Below are positions 54,734 through 64,000 of a DNA stretch of 64,000 nucleotides, in pieces. The translations under genes and the position numbers were made by a program. The first letter of the stretch is position 1, and the number at the start of each line of letters is the position of its first letter. The stretch lies in contig CP073746.1 of NCBI GenBank assembly GCA_024397995.1, positions 744,001-808,000 on the forward strand, read 5' to 3'. Source of the DNA: a bacterium SCSIO 12827. Lineage in GTDB: Bacteria; Pseudomonadota; Alphaproteobacteria; Rhodospirillales; Casp-alpha2. The notes below the pieces were generated by a model. That model saw only the letters and a program-made list of their open reading frames with translations. It was not told where the DNA came from and did no database searches.

Positions 54734-55861
54734 TTGTCCCATCCCAAAGGTGACGGACCGCGCGGTCCGGCGGAGAAAGAGGGCGCGCAGCGGTTCGCCT
54801 GCGATCCCCTGCATGCATTCGTAACGGATGTATTCGTTCATCACGGTCTGGACCGTGAGGATGCCGGTTATTGCGCCGACGTTCTGATCGCCGCCGACGC
54901 CCGCGGGGTTTGGTCCCACGGCGTCGCCCGCGTCGGCATGTATTGTGGTCGGCTTAAGGCCGGTGTCGCCAAGGCCCATCCGGACATCAAGATCGATCAT
55001 GTCGCCGACGCCGCGGCCCTGGTCGATGGCGACGACGGCCTGGGACTTGTCGTCGCCCGCCGCGCCATGGAAGAGGCCATCGAAATTTCCGGCCGCACCG
55101 GCATCGCCATGGTCGGGGTCAAGAACAGCGGCCATTTCGGCATGGCCGCCCATTACACGCAGATGGGCACCGATGCCGGCCGGCTGACGTGGCTGTACAC
55201 CAACGCGTCACCGGCTCTGCCGCCGTGGGGTGGGCGCAGCCAGTTGTTCGGCACCAACCCGTTTTCCTTCGGCGCGCCGACCAAGGCGGGCGAGGCGCCG
55301 TTCCTGATCGATATGGCGATGTCCGTGGTCGCGCGCGGCAAGCTGAAATTCGCGGCCCAGCGCGGCGATCCCATCCCCGAGGGCCTGGCGCTGGATAGAG
55401 ACGGCCGCCCGACAACCGACGGCATGGCGGCGTTCAACGGCGTCGTGCTGCCGTTCGGCGGGGTCAAGGGGGCGGCGATGTCGTGGATGATGGACGTGGT
55501 CGGCGGCGTCTTCACCGGGGCCGGTCATGCGGGCTCCATCGCCAATCCGTTCAAGGAATTGGACCGGCCGCAGAACGTGGGTCATCTGATCGTCGTCGCC
55601 CGGGCGGACCTGTTCCAGCCGCTGGAGAATTTCTTCGAGGCCATGACGAAAACCACGAACACGGCCAAGAATTCGCCCCGCGCGGAAGGGGTCAACGAGA
55701 TCTATGCCCCCGGCGAGATCGAGGCCAACAAGGTTGCGGAATCCGCCCGGCAGGGCGTGCCCCTGTCGCCGGACGTGATCGCCGATCTTCAGGACCTGGG
55801 CCGCGCGGCGGACGTCGCCTGGCCGTTCGATGATGCCGGACGGACGGTGGCCGCGGAATGA
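54734..55861 (+). CDS. Malate/L-lactate dehydrogenase family (LDH2) oxidoreductase
   Basis: A 375-residue NAD(P)-dependent dehydrogenase of the LDH2/MDH2 family, distinct from Rossmann-fold LDH. Family stretches are ADARGVWSHGVARVGMYCGR, GVKNSGHFGMAAHYT, QLFGTNPFSFGAPT, GGVKGAAMSWMMDVVGGVFT and APGEIEANK. It would oxidise a 2-hydroxy acid such as malate, lactate, sulfolactate or 2,3-diketogulonate. The start is TTG 54734, preceded by GGAGGAG; the frame is open further upstream without a better site. First gene of the GntR-divergent catabolic unit. Confidence 0.88.
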   Translation: MSHPKGDGPRGPAEKEGAQRFACDPLHAFVTDVFVHHGLDREDAGYCADVLIAADARGVWSHGVARVGMYCGRLKAGVAKAHPDIKIDHVADAAALVDGDDGLGLVVARRAMEEAIEISGRTGIAMVGVKNSGHFGMAAHYTQMGTDAGRLTWLYTNASPALPPWGGRSQLFGTNPFSFGAPTKAGEAPFLIDMAMSVVARGKLKFAAQRGDPIPEGLALDRDGRPTTDGMAAFNGVVLPFGGVKGAAMSWMMDVVGGVFTGAGHAGSIANPFKELDRPQNVGHLIVVARADLFQPLENFFEAMTKTTNTAKNSPRAEGVNEIYAPGEIEANKVAESARQGVPLSPDVIADLQDLGRAADVAWPFDDAGRTVAAE

Positions 55862-55901
55862 CGCGGCCGACCCGAATGGAACAGGGCTAGGAGACCCCAC
55901 G

Positions 55902-56825
55902 ATGTTCGCAGCGCCACCAGAGCTCAAAACCGAGGTGTTTGCCCGCCTGCCCGAGAAGTATCGGGTCAAGGATCGGATTTCCGAATGGGCTTTCGGCAAG
56001 GAAAACCCCAACCTGCATTCGTTTTTCGAAGGGCCCAGCTTCGATCGTGACGGCAACTTGCTGGTCACCGATATCCCGTTCGGGCGGGTGTTCCGCATCA
56101 CGCCGGACGGTGAATTCGACCTGGTCGCGGAATACGACGGCGAACCGAATGGCATGGCCATCGACGCCGAAGGACAATTGTTCCTGGCCGACCACAAGAA
56201 CGGCATCGTCAAGGTCGACCCGCGTACGGGCGACGTCACCTACGTGCTCAAGCGTCTGCGCCGCGAGGGCTTCAAGGGGTTGAATGATCTGGTGTTCGAC
56301 GCCAAGGGCAACCTGTACTTCAACGACCAGGGGCAGACCGGGATGCAGGATCCGACCGGCAAGGTCTATCGCCTGAACCGGGATGACACGGTCGACTGCC
56401 TGATCGATACGGTGCCCAGCCCCAACGGCATGACCTTCAGCCCCGACGGCAAGATCCTCTATGTCGCCGTCACCCGGGCCAATCAGGTCTGGCGCCTGCC
56501 GATCCACGGCGACGGCAGTTCGACCAAGGCCAGCATCTTCCTGCATATGCAAGGGGGGCACACGGGCCCCGACGGTATCGCCGCGGACGTCGACGGCAAC
56601 GTTGTCGTCTGTCAGTGCGGCACGGATTCCGTCTGGTTGTTCAGCAAGTTCGGCGAACCCCTTTACCGGATCCGGTCCTGCGCCGGGCATGACCTGACCA
56701 ATGCCGCCTATGGCGGGCCGGACAACAAGCGCCTTTACATCACCGAAGCCTCGACGGGCCAGATTTTGGTCGCTGACCTGGACGTTCCCGGCCTGCCGAC
56801 CTACGCGCAGCAGACGGCGGGGTAA
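55902..56825 (+). CDS. SMP-30/gluconolactonase family hydrolase
   Basis: A 307-residue six-bladed beta-propeller lactonase. Metal-binding residues are visible in HSFFEGPSFDRDGNLLVTDI (Glu), LNDLVFDAKGNLYFND (Asn) and PDGIAADVDGN (Asp). It would open a sugar-acid lactone, giving a hydroxy acid for the dehydrogenase encoded just upstream. AGGAG precedes ATG 55902, 40 bases after the dehydrogenase stop, so the two are co-transcribed. Cytoplasmic, no signal peptide. Confidence 0.88.
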   Translation: MFAAPPELKTEVFARLPEKYRVKDRISEWAFGKENPNLHSFFEGPSFDRDGNLLVTDIPFGRVFRITPDGEFDLVAEYDGEPNGMAIDAEGQLFLADHKNGIVKVDPRTGDVTYVLKRLRREGFKGLNDLVFDAKGNLYFNDQGQTGMQDPTGKVYRLNRDDTVDCLIDTVPSPNGMTFSPDGKILYVAVTRANQVWRLPIHGDGSSTKASIFLHMQGGHTGPDGIAADVDGNVVVCQCGTDSVWLFSKFGEPLYRIRSCAGHDLTNAAYGGPDNKRLYITEASTGQILVADLDVPGLPTYAQQTAG

Positions 56826-56938
56826 GGCCTTCCGGTCTCCACGACAGCCCGCGGCGGAGCCTTCCCGAGTGCCGCCGCGTGCAGCAAACCAAGTCTCGGG
56901 GTTCATTCAGGCATCAAATCTTCAAAGGGAGGATAAGC

Positions 56939-57946
56939 ATGCGTTTCCATAAAACTCTGATCGCCGGTGCCGCGGCCCTGGCGGTCACCGCGAGCGGTCT
57001 GGCCACGCCGGTCAAGGCCGACGAAATCGTCATCAGCGCCGTTTCCCCGACCAGTGACGACTACGCCTTCGCCGTGGTCTGGTCGAACCTGCTGATCAAG
57101 GCCGGCAGCAAGCACAAGATGACCGTGGTCGACAACGGCACGGCCGGCGGCGTGCGCAAGCTGGCCCAAGGCAAGGTCGACATCGCCATGATCGGCGCGC
57201 CGCATTTCAAGGATGCGACCCAGAAGGCCGGCAAATTCAAGAAGGACCCGGACGCCCTGGTCGCCAAGTACAAGAAGATGAAGGCCCTGTTCGCCCTTCA
57301 GACGGCGGCCGCGCAATATGTCTTCAAGGCCGATCAGAACGTGAAGACCTTCTCTGACTTCAAGGGCAAGAAATTCTCCATCGGCCGTCCCGGCGGCAAC
57401 GGCGGCCGCGTGACCCAGACCATGCTGAAGGTCCACGGCATCGACATGGAAAAGGAAACGGGCGGCGTCTACATGAAGTACGCACCGGCGCTCGACCAGA
57501 TGGCCAACGGCTCCATGGACGGCGCCTTCGTGTTCGGCGGCATTCCGCACGCCGCCATCGACAACGCGTCCCGCAAGATGGAACTGAAATTCGCCTCGCC
57601 CGAACCGGAGAAGATGGCCGAGTTCCGTAAATCCATCACCAACGGCGAATTCTATGTGCTGAAGCATATCCCCGCCGAAACCATCGAGAAGGCCTATGAG
57701 GGCCGGGTCAAGGCGAACGGCGACCAGTATTTCTGGGCTTTTCCCTTCATGTGGGTGGTCCACGACACCATGCCGGAAGAGGTCGCCTACGATCTGACCA
57801 AGACCGTTTGGGAAAACGTCGCCGAGGTCAACAAGACCAGCCTGGCGCTGTCACTGATCAAGCGTGAAGTGGCGATCGAAGGCCTGTCGGTGGACCTGCA
57901 CCCCGGTGCGGCGAAATACTTCAAGGAAATCGGTCTTCTGAAGTAA
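56939..57946 (+). CDS. TAXI family TRAP transporter receptor
   Basis: A 335-residue periplasmic solute receptor with a signal peptide (MRFHKTLIAGAAALAVTASG, cleaved before DEIVISAVSP). The TAXI layout includes VVDNGTAGGVRKLAQGKVDI and FSIGRPGGNGGRVTQTMLKV. GGGAGG precedes ATG 56939. It delivers ligand to the fused permease encoded downstream. The ligand is probably the carboxylate handled by the preceding dehydrogenase and lactonase; TAXI receptors are known for glutamate/2-oxoglutarate and other acids. Confidence 0.9.
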   Translation: MRFHKTLIAGAAALAVTASGLATPVKADEIVISAVSPTSDDYAFAVVWSNLLIKAGSKHKMTVVDNGTAGGVRKLAQGKVDIAMIGAPHFKDATQKAGKFKKDPDALVAKYKKMKALFALQTAAAQYVFKADQNVKTFSDFKGKKFSIGRPGGNGGRVTQTMLKVHGIDMEKETGGVYMKYAPALDQMANGSMDGAFVFGGIPHAAIDNASRKMELKFASPEPEKMAEFRKSITNGEFYVLKHIPAETIEKAYEGRVKANGDQYFWAFPFMWVVHDTMPEEVAYDLTKTVWENVAEVNKTSLALSLIKREVAIEGLSVDLHPGAAKYFKEIGLLK

Positions 57947-57982
57947 GACCGACGCGTAATTGGTAGGGCGGGCGAGAGTTTC

Positions 57983-59917
57983 ATGGACAAATCGGTGAAC
58001 CTGAAAAACCTATTCACGAATGCCTTGGGCGTGCCGGCGGATGCCGGCCCCGTCAAACGCCTGATGCATGTCCTTGGCGCTCTCGCCTGTTCGGCCATTA
58101 CGGTCTTCATTCTCTACACCACGGCTTTCGGCCAACTGCCGGGGCCGGCGCAATACGCCGTCGTCCTGACCCTGGGGATGACCGCGATCTATTGTTTCTA
58201 CCCCGGCCCGTCGCAGCAAGTGAACGCGGGATTGGACAGCCTGTTGTCCGTCCTGCTGGTCATCCTGACCGTGGCCAGCGGTCTTTATTACCTGGACCAG
58301 TACCAGGAGATCGCTTCTCTGCGGGAAGGCATCCCGACACCCTGGGATCTGACCTGCTACGCCGTCGGCGTGTTTTGCGTGCTCGAAGCGGCGCGCCGGG
58401 TCGAAGGCTGGATTTTGATCGGTGTCGTCGCCGCCGCGTTCATCTACATGACCCACGGCGAATACATGCCGGGGCTTCTGCAGCACCGGCCGTTCTGGAT
58501 TTCCGAGGTCCTGGAATATTCCTACAGTTATCAGGGCATTTTCGGCATCGCGCTCGGCGCCGTCGTCGACGTGGTTTTCGTCTTCGTCATTCTGGGCGTT
58601 GCGCTGCGGGTGTCCGGGGCCGGAGACTTCTTCAATTTCATGGCCATGCGCCTGACGCGCGGGCGCAAGTCCGGCCCGGCGCAATGCGCGATCATCGCCT
58701 CGGCGATGTTCGGCTCGATCAACGGCTCGGCCCCGGCCAACGTGTCAGCGACGGGGGTGCTGACGATCCCGATGATGCGGCGTGCCGGGTACCGCATGGA
58801 ATTCGCCGGCGGGGTCGAGGCCAGCGCCTCCTGCGTCGGCCAGATCATGCCGCCGATCATGGGCGTCGGCGCCTTCATCATGTCGGAAATCACCGGCATT
58901 CCTTATTCCAAGATCATGCTGGCGGCGCTGGTGCCCGCCTTCCTGTTCATCATCTCGCTGATGATCGCCGTCGCTCTGCAGGCGGAAAAGCACGGCATCG
59001 AAAGCCAGGACGAAGAAACCGACACGGCAATGACGCCCGCGCGAAGGGCGCAGGCGGTGACTCTGGTGGCCGGGTTCGCGACCTTGATCGCCCTTTTGTT
59101 TCTCGGGTTCTCGCCGACCTTCTGTGGCCTTGCCGCGACCGGCGTGGTGCTGGCCGTGGCGCAGTTGTTCGCGGATACGCGTCTGGACCTTGGTAAGGCC
59201 GTTACCTTCATCGTCGACGGCGGGCGCGACGGCATCGCGGTGATGATCGCCTGCGCCGCCATCGGCATCGTCATCGCATCGTTCACTAGCACCGGTTTGG
59301 GGATCAAGCTGAACCAGATGATCGTCGCGGTGGGGGGGGACAGCCTGCTGGTCGCGTTGGTCCTGGCGGCGACCTGCTCGATCATCCTGGGGATGGGGTT
59401 GCCGACAGCGGCATCCTACCTGATGGTCGTGTTCGTTGCCGGGCCGGCGATCATGAACCTGGGCGTCGAGACGCTGCAGACCCATCTGTTCGTGTTCTAC
59501 TACGCGGTGTTGTCGGCGATCACGCCGCCGGTGGCGTTGGCCGTGTTCGCCGCCGCAGCGATTGCGAAAGTCAGTCCGTTGAAGTTGGCGGCGCGGGCAC
59601 TTCGCCTTTCCCTGGTCGCCTTCGTGCTGCCCATCGTCTGGGTCTACCATCCGGAAATCAACCTGCAGGACCTGAACGCGGAAACCTGGCTGCCGACGAC
59701 CGCCTATATTCTGGCGCTGTTACTGGCGGTGATTGCCGCGACGGCGGGGCAGATCGGGTATTTCAAGGTTAGGCTCGGCTATATCGAGCGTGGGTTGATG
59801 TTGGCGGGGGCGGCGGCCATCGTCGCGCACGAAACCCCGGTGATTCTCACGGGTGTCGTGGCTGTCACGGCGTTGCTGGGATTCGCCTGGTTGCGTGGCG
59901 CCCGGGCGGCGTCCTGA
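57983..59917 (+). CDS. TRAP transporter fused permease (4TM/12TM)
   Basis: A 644-residue inner-membrane protein in which the DctQ-like part (about 1-160) and the DctM-like part (about 170-600) are fused, the usual form for TAXI systems. DctM signatures include IIASAMFGSINGSAPANVSA, SCVGQIMPPIMGVGAF and LGMGLPTAASYLMVVFVAGP. The C-terminal extension carries more helices. It completes the GntR-linked uptake and catabolism unit and is followed by a gene-free region. Confidence 0.92.
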   Translation: MDKSVNLKNLFTNALGVPADAGPVKRLMHVLGALACSAITVFILYTTAFGQLPGPAQYAVVLTLGMTAIYCFYPGPSQQVNAGLDSLLSVLLVILTVASGLYYLDQYQEIASLREGIPTPWDLTCYAVGVFCVLEAARRVEGWILIGVVAAAFIYMTHGEYMPGLLQHRPFWISEVLEYSYSYQGIFGIALGAVVDVVFVFVILGVALRVSGAGDFFNFMAMRLTRGRKSGPAQCAIIASAMFGSINGSAPANVSATGVLTIPMMRRAGYRMEFAGGVEASASCVGQIMPPIMGVGAFIMSEITGIPYSKIMLAALVPAFLFIISLMIAVALQAEKHGIESQDEETDTAMTPARRAQAVTLVAGFATLIALLFLGFSPTFCGLAATGVVLAVAQLFADTRLDLGKAVTFIVDGGRDGIAVMIACAAIGIVIASFTSTGLGIKLNQMIVAVGGDSLLVALVLAATCSIILGMGLPTAASYLMVVFVAGPAIMNLGVETLQTHLFVFYYAVLSAITPPVALAVFAAAAIAKVSPLKLAARALRLSLVAFVLPIVWVYHPEINLQDLNAETWLPTTAYILALLLAVIAATAGQIGYFKVRLGYIERGLMLAGAAAIVAHETPVILTGVVAVTALLGFAWLRGARAAS

Positions 59918-60534
59918 AGCGCCCTGCCTTACCGGGGATTTAAACCCGCAAACATCAGCGCTGTTGACGTCATCGCGGCGTCTGGGCGCTAGCGCCACAC
60001 GGCGGCAAATCCGGCAAGGCCCGTCTAGGTCGCCGTTCAGCCCCTTTGAAGTCGATTTCCAGTTCGCCTTGGCGCTGCGTGCCGGCCAGCATCGCGTTTC
60101 CAGCACAATCCAGCCACCTCTTGAGGCTTTGGCCTTTGCAATGCTGGGCGGGCGTGTGTGGGCAGATCAGATAACCAAGTGCCCCTTTGTAATTAAAAGG
60201 GGGCTTTGGCGGTGGAAACAGTCCCAAGCGAACTGGTCTCGGGCCGCTCCTTAGTTTGATATCCCTGATCTATAGGGAAAATACAGGGAATTTTTCTGGA
60301 GATCGCCCATTGCGGTCAAACTGGCTCCCCAGAGATGGCAGGAGACCTGCGGTAGCAAGAGAAATTCCCTAAAAACGATAACAGTGAAAATTCCTGTTTC
60401 ACCAGGGAAGCCGCCAGCAGGATCAGGTGTCCAATTTCATCAGTCAATGTCGGTAAAATAACTGAAAGCTGACGAACCAAATTTCGAATTTGATTATCCG
60501 CTTTTGACCCGGAGCGGACATCGCATTCTTGCGT
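59918..60534. other. Unassigned gene-poor region before the RND pump
   Basis: 617 bases without a supported gene. The left half (to about 60250) is open in more than one frame, but no translation looks like a family I know. The right half (60250-60500) is AT-richer with repeated AGGGAA/TTCCCT words (for example near 60274, 60285 and 60361). The region looks like a degraded remnant or junction of a mobile or transferred segment, but no inverted repeats, transposase or tRNA was recognised. Confidence 0.4.
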
Positions 60535-63500
60535 CTAGATCCTCTCCTTGGCCAACCGAACGCCTTTCACCGCCGCATAGACGGCTGGAATGACCACCAG
60601 GGTAAGGAGCGTCGAGGACACCATGCCGCCGATCATCGGCACGGCGATGCGCTGCATGACCTCGGAGCCGGTGCCGTCGCTCCACAGGATCGGCAGCAGG
60701 CCGGCCATGATGGCAACCACGGTCATCATCTTGGGCCGGACCCTCTCGACAGCACCTTCCATGATGGCGTCATAGAGGTCGGCCCTCGTCAGCGGCCGAC
60801 CCTCGACTTCTGCAACCTTGCGGTGGGCCGCTAGCGCGTGATCCAGGTAGATCAGCATGATGACGCCTGTTTCCGCCGCGACACCGGCCAATGCGATAAA
60901 GCCGACGGCTACGGCGACGGACAGGTTGAAACCCATCCACCACATGAGCCATAGCCCACCCACAAGGGCAAAGGGCAACGACAGCATGACGATCAAGGTC
61001 TCCGTCATGCGCCGGAAGTTCATGTAGAGCAGTAGCACGATGATGAGCAGGGTCAGCGGCACGACGATGGCGAGGCGCTTCTTGGCCCGCTCGTAGTATT
61101 CGAACTGGCCGCTCCACACGGCGTAGTACCCGGCCGGGAAGCTGACCCTCTCGGCCACTGCTTTCCGGGCGTCGGCAACATAGCCGCCTAGATCACGTTC
61201 ACGGGCATCGACGTAGATGTACGCGGCCAGTTGAGCGTTCTCCGTGCGGATCGAGCCGGGCCCCCGGTTGAGCTTTACTTGGGCAACCTGGCCGAGCGGC
61301 ACGGAGGCACCATTTTTCAACGGCACCAGAACTTCCCGCGCGATGGCCTGCGGGTCGGAACGCAGGTCACGGGGATAGCGGACGGACACGGCGTATCGCT
61401 CCCGGCCTTCAACCGTCGTGGTCACCGTCTGGGCGCCCAGCGCAGAGGCGACGACCTGCTGCACGTCACCGATCATCAGGCCATAGCGCGCCAGCTCGCC
61501 TCGGTCCGGCACGATATCCATGTAGTATCCGCCGATGATGCGCTCGGCAAAGGCGCTCGACGTGCCGGGAACCGTCTTGATCGCCGCCTCGATCTCCCGC
61601 GCCAGGCGCTCGATCACCGCCAAGTCCTGGCCGATCACCTTGACTCCGACGGGCGTGCGAATGCCGGTCGCCAACATGTCGATGCGTGCCTTGATGGGCA
61701 TGGTCCAGGCGTTGGACACGCCGGGGAACTGTAGAGCCTGGTCCATTTCCTGGATCAGCTTGTCGGAAGTCATGCCGGACCGCCATTCCGACTTTGGCTT
61801 CAGGTTGATGACCGTCTCGAACATCTCCGTCGGCGCCGGGTCGGTAGCCGTCGCGGCGCGGCCGGCCTTGCCGAACACGCTGGCGACCTCCGGGAAGGTT
61901 TTGATGATGCGATTCTGGAGTTGGAGAAGCTCCGCCGACTTGGTGATCGACAGGCCCGGGAGGGTCGTCGGCATGTACATGATGGTGCCTTCGTCCAGGT
62001 TGGGCATGAACTCGGTTCCCAGCTTGGCAGCCGGCCAGTAACTTGCAGCGAGCGCGGCGACCGCGACGGCGATGGTCAGCGTCTTGGCCCTCAGGACAAG
62101 GCGGATGACCGGCCGATAAAGCCAGATCAGCAGGCGGTTCAACGGGTTCTTCTTTTCCGGAATGATCCGGCCACGAATGAACAGGATCATCAGTGCGGGC
62201 ACCACGGTGACCGACAACAGCGCCCCCGCTGCCATGGCGAAGGTCTTGGTCCAGGCCAGCGGTTTGAACAACAGGCCTTCCTGCGCCTCGAGCGCGAAAA
62301 TGGGCAAGAACGACACGGTGATGATGAGGAGGGAGAAGAACAGCGACGGCCCGACTTCCGATGCCGCCTCGATCATAATCTCCCGTCTGGGTTTGTCCGG
62401 TGCGGCGCGCTCCAGATGCTTGTGGGCGTTGTCGATCATCACGATGGCGGCGTCGACCATGGCGCCGATGGCGATGGCGATACCGCCCAGGCTCATGATG
62501 TTCGACGAGATGCCCAGCAACCACATGCATATGTAGGCGATCAGGATGCCGAGGGGCAGGGTGACGATGGCGACCAGGGCACTGCGGACATGCAACAGAA
62601 AGACGATGCAGACCAGGGCGACGATGATGCTCTCCTCGATCAATGTCGTCTTCAGGGTCTCGATGGCGCTATGGATCAGGTTGGACCGGTCGTAGACCGG
62701 CACGATCTCCGTACCTTCGGGTAGGCTGCCGGCGATCTCGGCCAGGCGGTCCTTGACGCTGGCGATGACCGACAGCGCGTTCTGGCCATACCGCTGAACG
62801 GCGATACCGGAGACCACCTCGCCCTCGCCGTTCAGTTCCGTGATCCCGCGCCGCTCATCGGGCGCCAGTTCCACACGGGCAATGTCGCGTAGCAGGACCG
62901 GCGCACCGGCCTCGGCCTTGAGGACGATCATCTCCAGGTCATCGATGCCGCGCAGATACCCCCGGCCCCGGACCATGAACTCCGTCTCCGCCATCTCGAC
63001 CACACGGCCACCCACGTCCATGTTCGATTGCCGAATGGCCTCGCGCACGGTATCCAGCGACAGGTTAAAGGCCCGCAGGCGGCGGGGATTAACCACGACG
63101 GAGTACTGCTTGACGAAGCCGCCGACGCTCGCCACCTCGGCGATGCCTTCGGCTTTGGCAACCGCGAAGCGGACCTGCCAGTCTTGCGTCGTGCGCAGTT
63201 CCGCCAGACTGCGTTTGGCCGCCATCACCGCGTACTGGTAGACCCAGCCAACGCCCGTGGCATCTGGTCCCAGTGTCGGCACGACTCCCGCCGGCAAAGT
63301 GCGGGTGGCCGCAGACAGGTACTCCAGCACGCGGGATCGGGCCCAGTAGATGTCGGTCCCTTCCTCGAATATGACGTAGACGAAGGACACGCCAAAGAAG
63401 GAGAAGCCGCGGACCACACGGGACTTTGGAACAGAGAGAAGTGCGGTAGACAGCGGGTAGGTGACTTGGTCCTCGATCACCTGAGGCGCCTGGCCGGTGT

Positions 63501-63657
63501 ACTCGGTGTAAACGATGACCTGCGTGTCGGACAGGTCGGGAATGGCGTCCAACGGCACCTTGGTCACGGCGTACAGGCCGACACCGGTCGCCAGAACGGC
63601 CGCCATTAGCATCAGAACCAGGTTGTTGGCCGACCATCGGATCAACTTGGCGATCAT
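60535..63657 (-). CDS. cusA: Heavy-metal efflux RND pump (CusA/CzcA family)
   Basis: A 1040-residue inner-membrane proton/metal antiporter of the HME-RND class, with two sets of six helices and two large periplasmic loops. Diagnostic stretches are TKVPLDAIPDLSDTQVIVYT, the helix-4 region IAIAIGAMVDAAIVMIDNAH, RIDMLATGIRTPVGVKVIGQ (with the CusA-type methionine) and VGFIALAGVAAETGVIMLIY. It would export copper/silver or zinc/cobalt/cadmium together with an adaptor and outer-membrane channel. The methionine motif favours Cu(I)/Ag(I), not proven. It overlaps the upstream adaptor gene by four bases. Confidence 0.93.
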   Translation of the reverse strand: MIAKLIRWSANNLVLMLMAAVLATGVGLYAVTKVPLDAIPDLSDTQVIVYTEYTGQAPQVIEDQVTYPLSTALLSVPKSRVVRGFSFFGVSFVYVIFEEGTDIYWARSRVLEYLSAATRTLPAGVVPTLGPDATGVGWVYQYAVMAAKRSLAELRTTQDWQVRFAVAKAEGIAEVASVGGFVKQYSVVVNPRRLRAFNLSLDTVREAIRQSNMDVGGRVVEMAETEFMVRGRGYLRGIDDLEMIVLKAEAGAPVLLRDIARVELAPDERRGITELNGEGEVVSGIAVQRYGQNALSVIASVKDRLAEIAGSLPEGTEIVPVYDRSNLIHSAIETLKTTLIEESIIVALVCIVFLLHVRSALVAIVTLPLGILIAYICMWLLGISSNIMSLGGIAIAIGAMVDAAIVMIDNAHKHLERAAPDKPRREIMIEAASEVGPSLFFSLLIITVSFLPIFALEAQEGLLFKPLAWTKTFAMAAGALLSVTVVPALMILFIRGRIIPEKKNPLNRLLIWLYRPVIRLVLRAKTLTIAVAVAALAASYWPAAKLGTEFMPNLDEGTIMYMPTTLPGLSITKSAELLQLQNRIIKTFPEVASVFGKAGRAATATDPAPTEMFETVINLKPKSEWRSGMTSDKLIQEMDQALQFPGVSNAWTMPIKARIDMLATGIRTPVGVKVIGQDLAVIERLAREIEAAIKTVPGTSSAFAERIIGGYYMDIVPDRGELARYGLMIGDVQQVVASALGAQTVTTTVEGRERYAVSVRYPRDLRSDPQAIAREVLVPLKNGASVPLGQVAQVKLNRGPGSIRTENAQLAAYIYVDARERDLGGYVADARKAVAERVSFPAGYYAVWSGQFEYYERAKKRLAIVVPLTLLIIVLLLYMNFRRMTETLIVMLSLPFALVGGLWLMWWMGFNLSVAVAVGFIALAGVAAETGVIMLIYLDHALAAHRKVAEVEGRPLTRADLYDAIMEGAVERVRPKMMTVVAIMAGLLPILWSDGTGSEVMQRIAVPMIGGMVSSTLLTLVVIPAVYAAVKGVRLAKERI

Positions 63658-64000
63658 GGCTTGTTCTCCGCCGGACTCGCAGGTTCGGTTGCTTTGTCGG
63701 GAGCCGGTGCGTCCGCCGTGAAACCTGAGAGCGCCGCCTTCAGGTTGCTTTCGGCATCGATTAAGAAAGTAGCCGCGACGACGACCTGGTCACCCGCAGC
63801 GACACCCTCGGTGATCTCGACATAATCATCGGCGCGCAAGCCGATCTTAACCGGGCGCGGCTCGAACCGGCCTTCGCCCAAGTCCAGGATGACGACCTGT
63901 CGGTTGCCGCTGTCAATCAAAGCGGAACGGGGCACGGTCAGACGTTCATGCCTATCGCCTCCCGTCTCGATCTCGGCCTCGGCAAACATCTCGTGAAGGA
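63654..64000 (-). CDS. cusB: Partial efflux RND periplasmic adaptor (CusB family), C-terminal part
   Basis: The last 115 or so residues of a membrane-fusion protein whose 5' part lies beyond the right edge. LHEMFAEAEIETGG and RLTVPRSALIDSGNRQVVIL are typical of the CusB/CzcB beta-barrel and membrane-proximal domains, and GLRADDYVEITEGVAAGDQV follows. The C-terminus is a Pro/Ala-rich tail. It overlaps cusA by four bases (ATGA), so both are made from one transcript. Confidence 0.88.
   Translation of the reverse strand, partial: LHEMFAEAEIETGGDRHERLTVPRSALIDSGNRQVVILDLGEGRFEPRPVKIGLRADDYVEITEGVAAGDQVVVAATFLIDAESNLKAALSGFTADAPAPDKATEPASPAENKP

Noticed and set aside
59970-60227. Small minus-strand gene of 85 codons in the unassigned region
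   Set aside because: No ribosome binding site, no family similarity and competing open frames; treated as unsupported.

Overview
The window is a GC-rich stretch of bacterial chromosome that looks alphaproteobacterial, probably a Rhodospirillales-type, marine or otherwise metabolically versatile organism. This is inferred from gene content: a copper nitrite reductase with NirV, an Fnr-type regulator, two TRAP transport systems, a BCCT transporter, a combined urea transport/urease operon and phosphonate genes. It also rests on codon and base composition. No rRNA or tRNA gene and no CRISPR array was seen.

Layout. 1-10.1 kb: an Fnr-like regulator behind a perfect FNR box, a tartrate/isopropylmalate-type dehydrogenase, an orphan hybrid sensor kinase, an AhpD-like protein divergent from a TetR regulator with striking repeated operators, a type II haloacid dehalogenase, and a denitrification unit nirK - dihaem cytochrome c - nirV behind a second FNR-type box. 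10.1-12.5 kb: an MlrC-type M81 peptidase and a TauD-type dioxygenase. 12.5-16.1 kb: a low-GC insert encoding an AAA ATPase and a subtilisin-like protease, matching the IetAS anti-phage defence pair. 16.2-22.1 kb: a methyltransferase, a BCCT transporter and a two-gene phosphonate unit (phosphonopyruvate decarboxylase and a PEP mutase fused to a nucleotidyltransferase).

22.4-33.3 kb is one long nitrogen-scavenging operon, urtABCDE-ureDABCEFG, preceded by a near-consensus sigma-54 promoter. The ABC system imports urea and the urease with its nickel chaperones splits it to ammonia. 33.4-39.1 kb holds a cupin protein, an XRE-cupin regulator, a DJ-1/PfpI-type enzyme and a TRAP transporter. All are linked by an 11-base motif repeated in the intergenic regions, and the long divergent spacer could also fold into a structured RNA. 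A small SET-domain methyltransferase follows. 39.6-44 kb is a FecI-FecR-TonB receptor iron system behind a Fur box.

44-48.5 kb carries an aminotransferase, a polysaccharide deacetylase, a GNAT-nitrilase fusion and a YrdC-type protein. 48.5-51.3 kb looks accessory: a broken HNH endonuclease gene and a putative peptidoglycan-binding effector/toxin with a small downstream partner. 51.8-59.9 kb has RecQ and a GntR-controlled catabolic unit (LDH2-type dehydrogenase, SMP-30 lactonase, TAXI receptor, fused TRAP permease). After an unassigned 0.6 kb stretch the window ends in a CusA/CzcA-type heavy-metal RND pump and the 3' part of its periplasmic adaptor gene.
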